Positions 1 to 5,142 of a stretch of DNA of 5,847 nt are shown in pieces. Made by a program: the position numbers and the translations under genes. Location of the stretch: the NCBI GenBank assembly GCA_947462495.1, contig CANHOY010000112.1, forward strand, positions 1-5,847. Reading direction: 5' to 3'. Source of the stretch: Bacteroidota bacterium. Its GTDB lineage: Bacteria; Bacteroidota; Bacteroidia; Chitinophagales; Chitinophagaceae. The notes beneath the pieces are model-generated. The model ran no database searches. It saw only the letters and a list, made by a program, of their open reading frames with translations, and was not told where the DNA came from. Within the stretch, counting starts at the first letter, position 1. Every line of letters starts with the position of its first letter.

Positions 1-347
1 CTTTGTAGGTACAAACCTTTATTGTATAAAATTTTGGCGTGGTCTAATTGTTCGTGAATTTGTAAATCTATATTTTCATTTTGTTTCACAATTCTTAAGC
101 TAGCTAAAATTTGATCGTATAAATGTGCCTTTAAATTGGAGAGTTGTTGCTTTTGAATGGACTCGTTTTTGCGCAATAATTCCTCTTCATCGTATTCCTT
201 CATTTTGTCCAAGGCGTCAAAAAGATGAATAATTTTTAAATCGGCAGACGCAGAGTTACGCTTCACATACAATTTAAAGTTGCGTTTCTCGGCCCTTTCC
301 AGGGATTTGACCAAAATAAATATTGCCTCCGTACTTAGGTTGGGCAT
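1..347 (-). CDS. Conserved Bacteroidota protein of unknown function, N-terminal part (cut by window edge)
   Basis: Reading leftwards from an ATG at 347-345 there are 115 uninterrupted codons plus two bases up to the window edge, so the C-terminal part is missing. The protein begins MPNLSTEAIFILVKSLERAE and is rich in Lys, Glu, Leu and Gln. No signal peptide or membrane segment is visible, so a cytoplasmic location is likely. The pattern (LVKSLERAEKRNFKLY near residues 12-27, LFDALDKMKEYDEEELL near 42-58, LKAHLYDQILASLRIVK near 72-88, LDHAKILYNKGLYLQ near 101-115) is that of successive amphipathic helices, and the last segment resembles the start of a TPR-like repeat. I recall similar openings in large conserved Bacteroidota proteins annotated only as hypothetical; this is memory, not a search. 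It is divergent from leuA and shares a 250-base intergenic region with it. Function unknown; nothing ties it to leucine synthesis. Confidence 0.8.
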   Translation of the reverse strand, partial: MPNLSTEAIFILVKSLERAEKRNFKLYVKRNSASADLKIIHLFDALDKMKEYDEEELLRKNESIQKQQLSNLKAHLYDQILASLRIVKQNENIDLQIHEQLDHAKILYNKGLYLQ

Positions 348-406
348 CGTAGCTAATTTATATTCAAGTTATTGATAATCAATCATTTAATCTAAATCTA
401 CCCTCA

Positions 407-419
407 TTACACAATGTAA
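407..419. promoter_or_regulatory. Short palindrome, possible operator
   Basis: TTACA and TGTAA form perfect 5-base arms around a CAA spacer. The site lies about 50-65 bases upstream of the likely leuA start point and also overlaps a weak -7-like element of the divergent gene, so a bound protein could influence either. The symmetry is seen directly; regulator binding is inference, and a match this short in AT-rich DNA can arise by chance. It does not resemble the Lrp consensus I know. Confidence 0.25.
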
Positions 420-436
420 AATAACTATAATAATAA

Positions 437-455
437 TGTGAATTACTTGTGAATT
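437..455. repeat. Direct repeat TGTGAATT, spaced one helical turn
   Basis: The 8-mer TGTGAATT occurs at 437-444 and again at 448-455, offset by 11 bases and so on about the same face of the helix. It lies directly upstream of, and overlaps the expected -33 position of, the candidate leuA promoter. This arrangement suits an activator or repressor site, but no regulator can be named from the sequence. Confidence 0.3.
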
Positions 456-468
456 GTGGGTAAATTTG
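437..468 (+). promoter_or_regulatory. Candidate leuA operon promoter, Bacteroidota -33/-7 type
   Basis: TAAATTTG at 461-468 is an exact match to the Bacteroidota -7 consensus TAnnTTTG. TGTG at 437-440 matches the -33 consensus TTTG at three of four positions with a 20-base spacer, within the usual 19-21. Transcription would start near 472-476 and give a 5' leader of about 120 bases before leuA. The difficulty is that this start falls at the foot of the hairpin at 475-498. No comparably good -7 element was found between the hairpin and leuA. The assignment rests on the motif alone. Confidence 0.45.
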
Positions 469-474
469 AGCAAT

Positions 475-498
475 AAACGGGCCCTAAGCCCGTTTTTT
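475..498 (+). terminator. Intrinsic-terminator-like hairpin in the leuA leader
   Basis: Bases 475-482 (AAACGGGC) pair perfectly with 488-495 (GCCCGTTT) around a 5-base CCTAA loop, and the GC core is followed by six T residues at 493-498. This is a textbook Rho-independent terminator in the leuA direction. On the opposite strand the stem is followed by TTTATT, so weak bidirectional activity is possible. The position is odd: the gene to the left is transcribed away, so no visible + strand gene needs terminating here. It could end an unannotated short transcript, act as an attenuator or insulator for the leu operon, or be a 5'-end stabilising stem. The structure is clear; the role is not. Confidence 0.75.
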
Positions 499-597
499 AT
501 CTGTAAAAGGTTCAAAATCAATAAGATGCTAACGATTTGTTGCTTCCTACAACGATGAAAAAGGCATTAAAACTGTAATAAAATAAATGCATTAACG

Positions 598-1761
598 ATG
601 AGTCAGACGAAGAACCAAAAAGTGTTCATTTTTGATACCACTTTAAGAGATGGAGAACAAGTGCCTGGGTGCAAACTAAATACCAAAGAAAAATTGGAAT
701 TGGCGGTACGTTTAGAAGAATTAGGGGTGGATATTTTAGAAGCCGGATTTCCAGTTTCAAGTCCCGGTGATTTTGAATCGGTTCATCAAATTGCAAAAAC
801 TTTAAAAAATACAGTGGTTTGTGGATTGTCTCGAGCGGTGCAAAATGATATTGAAGTGGCGGCAGCAGCTTTAAAACCTGCCAAGCGTTTTAGAATACAT
901 ACAGGAATAGGTACTTCCGATTTACATATCAAATACAAGTTCAATAGCACTCGTGAAGAAATAATTGAACGAGCTACTGCTGCCGTAAAATTGGCGCGCA
1001 ATTTTACAGACGATGTGGAATTTTATGCAGAAGATGCAGGAAGAACAGAGAATGAATTTTTAGCAAGAGTGATCGAAGCGGTCGTAAAAGCAGGAGCTAC
1101 AACTTTAAATATTCCTGATACCACAGGTTATTGTTTGCCTTATCAATATCAAGCAAAAATGGAATACTTAGTCAATCATGTGGCAGGTATTGAAAAAGCA
1201 ATTTTATCCTGTCATTGTCATAATGATTTAGGATTGGCTACCGCCAATTCCATCGCAGGTGTCATGGGTGGAGCAAGACAAATAGAATGTACTATCAATG
1301 GATTGGGCGAGCGTGCAGGTAATACCGCCTTAGAAGAAGTAGTAATGGTATTGAATCAACATAAAGATTTAGGTTATTACACCAATATCAATGCTAAATT
1401 ATTAAATCCAATCAGTCATGAAGTTTCTGAAATGATGAGAATGATGGTACAACCTAATAAAGCCATTGTCGGGGCCAATGCCTTTTCTCATTCATCAGGA
1501 ATTCATCAGGATGGATTTTTAAAAGAAGCACAAACTTATGAAATTATCAATCCTGCAGAAGTAGGTGCCGAAGATAGTAAGATTGTTTTAACGGCCAGAA
1601 GCGGCCGCAGTGCTTTGGCGCATCGCTTTGAAAAATTAGGATTTCAATATACCAGAAACGACATTGATATTTTATATCCAATTTTTGTACAAGTAGCCGA
1701 TCAAAAGAAAGAAGTAAAGGAAGCAGATTTACAAAAAATGGCAGCAGACTATAAAAAATAA
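598..1761 (+). CDS. leuA: 2-isopropylmalate synthase, short form without the regulatory domain
   Basis: Condenses acetyl-CoA with 2-ketoisovalerate to 2-isopropylmalate, the committed step of leucine synthesis, in the cytoplasm. It has a DRE-TIM (HMGL-like) barrel with the DTTLRDGEQ signature at residues 13-21 (Arg17 catalytic, Asp18 metal ligand), GFPVSSPGDFESV at 50-62, metal-binding His206 and His208 in the HCHND motif, and NGLGERAGN at 234-242. The linker motif HSSGIHQDG (298-306) follows, where His303 probably matches the catalytic linker histidine. The protein ends at residue 387, soon after the linker subdomain, whereas classical LeuA has about 500-520 residues with a C-terminal leucine-binding domain. 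Feedback inhibition by leucine through that domain is therefore not expected. Homocitrate synthase (NifV-like) has a similar length, but the motifs and the leuCDB neighbours favour LeuA. The start is ATG 598: the in-frame stop at 568-570 excludes a longer form with another ATG. First gene of the operon. Confidence 0.95.
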   Translation: MSQTKNQKVFIFDTTLRDGEQVPGCKLNTKEKLELAVRLEELGVDILEAGFPVSSPGDFESVHQIAKTLKNTVVCGLSRAVQNDIEVAAAALKPAKRFRIHTGIGTSDLHIKYKFNSTREEIIERATAAVKLARNFTDDVEFYAEDAGRTENEFLARVIEAVVKAGATTLNIPDTTGYCLPYQYQAKMEYLVNHVAGIEKAILSCHCHNDLGLATANSIAGVMGGARQIECTINGLGERAGNTALEEVVMVLNQHKDLGYYTNINAKLLNPISHEVSEMMRMMVQPNKAIVGANAFSHSSGIHQDGFLKEAQTYEIINPAEVGAEDSKIVLTARSGRSALAHRFEKLGFQYTRNDIDILYPIFVQVADQKKEVKEADLQKMAADYKK

Positions 1762-1785
1762 AATAAGAAAAAATTAATAGTTGAA

Positions 1786-3189
1786 ATGGGAAAAACAATA
1801 TTTGATAAAATTTGGGATAAGCATGTAGTAAAGATCATTGAAGATGGTCCTTCGGTGGTATACATTGACAAACATTTAATACATGAAGTAACCAGTCCAC
1901 AAGCTTTTAGTGGTATTGAAAAAAGAGGGGTACCATTATTTAGACCTGCACAAATTGTAGCCACTGCCGATCACAATGTCCCAACGCTGCATCAAGAATT
2001 ACCCATCAAAGATGCTTTGTCAAAATTTCAAGTAGATACTTTAATTGAAAATTGTAAAAAGCATGGTGTTGAATTGTATGGCTTAGGACATCAATATCAA
2101 GGTATTGTTCATGTTATAGGACCAGAGTTAGGAATTACGCAACCAGGTATGACCATCGTATGTGGCGACAGTCATACTTCTACACATGGCGCATTTGGAG
2201 CCATTGCATTTGGAATTGGAACAAGTGAAGTAGAAATGGTATTTGCGGCGCAATGTATCATGCAAAGCAAACCAAAAGTTATGCGCATCAATATTGATGG
2301 CGCATTAAAAAATGGAGTGGTATCCAAAGACATTATCTTATATATCATTGCACAAATTTCCGCAAGTGGTGCTACTGGATATTTTGTAGAATACGCAGGT
2401 TCAGCTATACGTGCCTTAAGTATGGAAGCGCGTATGACTATATGTAATATGAGTATTGAAATGGGTGCGAGAGGCGGCATGATAGCGCCCGACCAAACTA
2501 CTTACGATTATATGCAAGGAAGAATGTTTGCACCAAAGGGTGCAGCATGGGAAGAAAAATTAGCAGCTTGGAAGCAGTTGTATACGGATGCAGATGCCAA
2601 ATTTGATATGGAAATAAATATCGTAGCAGAAGATATTGATCCGATGATCACTTACGGTACCAATCCTGGCATGGGCTTATCTATTCAAGGGAAACTTCCA
2701 ACTATTGAAAGTTTTGGGGATGTTACTGAAAAACAAAATTATGAAAAGGCTTTAAAATACATGGGCTTAACAGCTGGACAAACTTTAGTTGGCATGCCCG
2801 TACAAAATGTATTTATAGGTTCATGTACCAATTCAAGAATTGAAGATTTTAGATTAGTGGCTTCCATTATAAAAGGAAAACAAAAACATCCAGGTATTAA
2901 AACATTAATTGTACCAGGATCACAAGAGGTAGCCAAACAAATAAAAGCAGAGGGCTTAGATAAAATATTTGCTGCAGCCGGAGTAGAAATAAGACAAGCG
3001 GGATGTAGTGCTTGCTTAGGAATGAATGAGGATAAAATTCCTGCAGGAGAATATTGTATCAGTACCAGCAACAGAAATTTTGAAGGACGTCAAGGCGCAG
3101 GGGCTAGAACTTTATTGGCTAGTCCACTAACCGCTGCTGCTGCTTTATTAACAGGAAAAATTACAGACATCAGAGAAATTTTAAATTAA
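1786..3189 (+). CDS. leuC: 3-isopropylmalate dehydratase, large subunit
   Basis: Catalytic [4Fe-4S] subunit of isopropylmalate isomerase. With LeuD it converts 2-isopropylmalate to 3-isopropylmalate via 2-isopropylmaleate in the cytoplasm. It belongs to the aconitase family. Its 467 residues are essentially the usual LeuC length (about 466). The three cluster-binding cysteines are Cys347 in GSCTNSRIEDFR and Cys407 and Cys410 in AGCSACLGMN. Other typical blocks are DKHLIHEVTSPQAF (28-41), ADHNVPT (61-67), CGDSHTSTHGAFGAIAFGIG (126-145), GARGGMIAPDQTT (227-239) and the C-terminal STSNRNFEGRQG (426-437). The start MGKTIFDKIWDKHVV aligns well with known LeuC N-termini. It begins 24 bases after the leuA stop, in an A-rich gap with no promoter or terminator, so it is cotranscribed with leuA. 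Nothing is missing or unusual. Confidence 0.97.
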   Translation: MGKTIFDKIWDKHVVKIIEDGPSVVYIDKHLIHEVTSPQAFSGIEKRGVPLFRPAQIVATADHNVPTLHQELPIKDALSKFQVDTLIENCKKHGVELYGLGHQYQGIVHVIGPELGITQPGMTIVCGDSHTSTHGAFGAIAFGIGTSEVEMVFAAQCIMQSKPKVMRINIDGALKNGVVSKDIILYIIAQISASGATGYFVEYAGSAIRALSMEARMTICNMSIEMGARGGMIAPDQTTYDYMQGRMFAPKGAAWEEKLAAWKQLYTDADAKFDMEINIVAEDIDPMITYGTNPGMGLSIQGKLPTIESFGDVTEKQNYEKALKYMGLTAGQTLVGMPVQNVFIGSCTNSRIEDFRLVASIIKGKQKHPGIKTLIVPGSQEVAKQIKAEGLDKIFAAAGVEIRQAGCSACLGMNEDKIPAGEYCISTSNRNFEGRQGAGARTLLASPLTAAAALLTGKITDIREILN

Positions 3190-3246
3190 TCGAAAGAGTA
3201 TTTAAAAGAAGCTAAAATAAATTGAAGAAGAGAAAATAAGAATCGT

Positions 3247-3834
3247 ATGCAATCATTACAAAAAATAAAAAGTAGGTTTATTCCATTACGTATCGAAAAC
3301 GTAGATACGGATCAAATTATACCTGCGCGTTTTTTAAAAGCCACTACTAAAGATGGTTTTGGAAAAAATTTATTCAGAGATTGGAGATATGAAAATGACA
3401 ACGAAGCGCAACCTAAGGCCGATTTTGTGTTGAATCAAAAACAATATGCCGGCGAAATACTGGTTGCAGCAAAAAATTTCGGATGTGGATCTTCTCGTGA
3501 GCATGCTGCATGGAGTATTCAAGACTATGGTTTTAAAGTAGTGGTATCTAGCTTCTTCGCAGACATCTTCAAGAACAATGCTTTAAACAATGGGGTATTG
3601 CCTGTTACAGTTACCGATGCTTTCTTACAACAAATATTTGCAGTTGGTGCCAACGATACTTTAACGGTGGATTTAGAAAAACAAACCATCACTATTGATG
3701 CAACAGGGGCAACCGAAAAATTTGATATCAATTCGTATAAAAAAACATGTTTGTTAAATGGATATGACGACATCGATTATTTATTAAGCATGAAAACAGA
3801 AATAGAAGCCTACGAAAAAGAAAATCAATCATAA
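3247..3834 (+). CDS. leuD: 3-isopropylmalate dehydratase, small subunit
   Basis: Swivel-domain partner of LeuC in the isopropylmalate isomerase heterodimer; it supplies substrate-recognition residues. The 195 residues agree with the usual length of about 200 for bacterial LeuD. Diagnostic motifs are NVDTDQIIPARFL (18-30), NFGCGSSREHAAW (77-89), FADIFKNNALNNGVLPV (104-120) and the C-terminal KTCLLNGYDDIDYLL (166-180). The start is the only sensible one: ATG 3247 lies 17 codons before the conserved NVDTDQ block. A 57-base gap from leuC, rich in A and G and without a hairpin or recognisable promoter, separates it from its partner gene. Transcription is probably continuous and the two subunits are made together. 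Confidence 0.97.
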   Translation: MQSLQKIKSRFIPLRIENVDTDQIIPARFLKATTKDGFGKNLFRDWRYENDNEAQPKADFVLNQKQYAGEILVAAKNFGCGSSREHAAWSIQDYGFKVVVSSFFADIFKNNALNNGVLPVTVTDAFLQQIFAVGANDTLTVDLEKQTITIDATGATEKFDINSYKKTCLLNGYDDIDYLLSMKTEIEAYEKENQS

Positions 3835-3861
3835 AATAGAAATGAATTAATTAGAAAGGAT

Positions 3862-4977
3862 ATGAAAAAGAAAATAGCGGTGATATTAGGAGATGGCATA
3901 GGACCAGAAGTGACGGAGCAATCCATGAAAGTTTTAAATACAATAGCTAAACATTTTAATCATGAGTTTAGTTACGAGCAGGCGATGATGGGTGCTTGTG
4001 CTATTGATGCAACGGGTAATCCATTACCTGATGAAACCATTAAAATATGTTTGGCCAGTGATGCCATTTTATTTGGTGCCATTGGAGATCCAAAATATGA
4101 TAATGATCCTACTGCTAAAGTGCGACCAGAGCAAGGCTTATTAAAATTGAGAAAAGAATTACAATTGTTTGCGAATATCAGACCTGTGACTACTTATGCT
4201 GCATTGCAACATTTAACACCATTGAAGCCAAAGTATTTAGAGAATGTAGATTTTGTAATTTATAGAGAATTAACAGGAGGTATTTATTTTGGTGCTAAAA
4301 GTTTAAGTGAAGATGGCACTGTGGCCAAAGATGATTGTTCTTATTCAGTAATAGAAATTGAACGTATTGCGCACTTGGCTTTTAAGCATGCACAAAAAAG
4401 AAGAAAAAAATTAACTTTAGTAGACAAGGCCAATGTATTAGAAACTTCCCGCTTATGGAGAAAAGTAGTACAAGCTATTGCTAAAGAATATAATGATGTA
4501 GCAGTTGATTATTTATTTGTTGATAACGCAGCCATGCAAATCATTTTAAATCCTGCGCAGTTTGATGTGGTCTTGACAGAAAATTTATTTGGAGACATTA
4601 TTAGTGACGAAGCATCGGTATTAGCAGGTTCATTGGGTTTATTGCCTTCTGCCTCTGTAGGGAATACAGTGGCATTGTTTGAACCTATTCATGGATCGTA
4701 TCCGCAAGCAAAAGGAAAAGATATTGCTAATCCATTGGGATCTATTTTATCCTCTGCTATGTTATTGGACCATTTTGGATTAAGTAAAGAAGCCAATTTG
4801 GTAAGAGATGCGGCCACTTGGTGTTTAAACAGTGGCTTTGTGACCAAAGACATCGATCCAATGAATAGTTATACCACAACAGCCATTGGGGATTTGATTT
4901 GTGAGTATATCGAGAAGCAAATAACGGGTGAAGGGCATGTGCATCATGAAAGATTGCATAAGTCTACCATCATCTAA
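3862..4977 (+). CDS. leuB: 3-isopropylmalate dehydrogenase
   Basis: Oxidises and decarboxylates 3-isopropylmalate to 2-ketoisocaproate with NAD+; a cytoplasmic, metal-dependent beta-decarboxylating dehydrogenase, normally a homodimer. It is 371 residues long, slightly longer than the common 345-365. The N-terminal ILGDGIGPEV (8-17) is diagnostic. Substrate-binding Arg97, Arg107 and Arg135 (in YRELTGGIYFG), Tyr142, Lys189 (in DKANVLETSRLWR) and the metal-binding acids Asp221, Asp245 and Asp249 are all in place. The cofactor loop reads HGSYPQAKGKDIANPLG (277-293), with Gln282 where the Thermus enzyme has an NAD-selecting Asp. The C-terminus has a His-rich tail (HVHHERLH, 359-366) beyond the conserved core. 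It starts 27 bases after leuD; the AGAAAGGA just upstream is only about two bases from the ATG, too close for a normal ribosome binding site. Confidence 0.97.
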   Translation: MKKKIAVILGDGIGPEVTEQSMKVLNTIAKHFNHEFSYEQAMMGACAIDATGNPLPDETIKICLASDAILFGAIGDPKYDNDPTAKVRPEQGLLKLRKELQLFANIRPVTTYAALQHLTPLKPKYLENVDFVIYRELTGGIYFGAKSLSEDGTVAKDDCSYSVIEIERIAHLAFKHAQKRRKKLTLVDKANVLETSRLWRKVVQAIAKEYNDVAVDYLFVDNAAMQIILNPAQFDVVLTENLFGDIISDEASVLAGSLGLLPSASVGNTVALFEPIHGSYPQAKGKDIANPLGSILSSAMLLDHFGLSKEANLVRDAATWCLNSGFVTKDIDPMNSYTTTAIGDLICEYIEKQITGEGHVHHERLHKSTII

Positions 4978-5142
4978 CAAACATTCGTCTTAAGGTTAGG
5001 CGATAAAAGGGGTGTAATTTTACCGACTGTTTGAATAACAGAAAGTTAAAAAGAACAGAAAGAAAAAGAAGAGCAAGTAAAAAGAATAGGAATAAAAAAG
5101 AATAAAAGAAAGGGCAAAAGATAAAAGACTAAAATAAAAAAG
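4978..5142 (+). other. Purine-rich spacer between leuB and ilvD
   Basis: This 165-base gap is much longer than the others in the operon. The first 60 bases are of mixed composition and contain a perfect inverted repeat CTGTT-TGAAT-AACAG (5027-5041) and a weak 5-pair stem (CGTCT/AGGCG, 4986-5002). Neither is followed by a T-run, so no terminator is evident. Bases 5041-5142 are about 87 percent A or G (13 pyrimidines in 102), low in complexity, with a 10-base repeat AAAAAGAATA at 5079-5088 and 5095-5104. No open frame of note, no well-spaced Shine-Dalgarno sequence and no convincing TAnnTTTG promoter were seen. It probably acts as an unstructured leader for ilvD within the operon transcript. 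Confidence 0.6.

Larger units (their letters stand above)
348..597. other. Divergent intergenic region between the hypothetical gene and leuA
   Basis: This 250-base AT-rich stretch separates two genes transcribed away from each other and must hold the promoters of both. From left to right it contains a TTACA-CAA-TGTAA palindrome, two copies of TGTGAATT, a candidate leuA promoter and a strong hairpin followed by T residues. The last 100 bases before leuA hold no further hairpin and only trivial reading frames (526-558 and 555-578, 10 and 7 codons). For the leftward gene the best -7-like elements are weak: TACATTGT (complement of 411-418) and TAACTTGA (complement of 364-371), neither with a clear -33 box. 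No Shine-Dalgarno sequence precedes either start codon, as is usual in Bacteroidota. Confidence 0.7.

Noticed and set aside
454..578. Possible leucine leader peptides: a TTG-start frame through the hairpin (454-558), its internal ATG frame MLTICCFLQR (526-558) and MKKALKL (555-578)
   Set aside because: Leu codons are few and scattered, the longest frame lacks an ATG and would begin upstream of the likely transcription start, and the two ATG frames lie after the only terminator-like hairpin, so their translation could not control it.
598..1761. Homocitrate synthase (NifV-like) or citramalate synthase instead of LeuA
   Set aside because: The length alone is compatible, but the GFPVSSPGDFESV, NIPDTTGYCLP and HSSGIHQDG motifs and the directly following leuCDB genes favour 2-isopropylmalate synthase.
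2172..2480. Open frame of 102 codons on the - strand inside leuC, and similar ones at 786-1001, 1547-1798, 1749-1964, 2739-3071, 3525-3773 and 5204-5491
   Set aside because: All lie antisense to strongly conserved genes, have no recognisable protein features, and are explained by codon bias of the real gene on the other strand.
3853..3860. AGAAAGGA as a Shine-Dalgarno sequence for leuB
   Set aside because: The GG is about two bases from the ATG, too close for normal pairing, and Bacteroidota genes generally lack functional Shine-Dalgarno sites.
5015..5022. TAATTTTA as an internal ilvD promoter
   Set aside because: It misses the final G of TAnnTTTG and has no TTTG-like box 19-21 bases upstream.
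4986..5041. Terminator after leuB
   Set aside because: The two hairpins here (CGTCT/AGGCG and CTGTT/AACAG) are only five pairs each and are not followed by T-runs on either strand.
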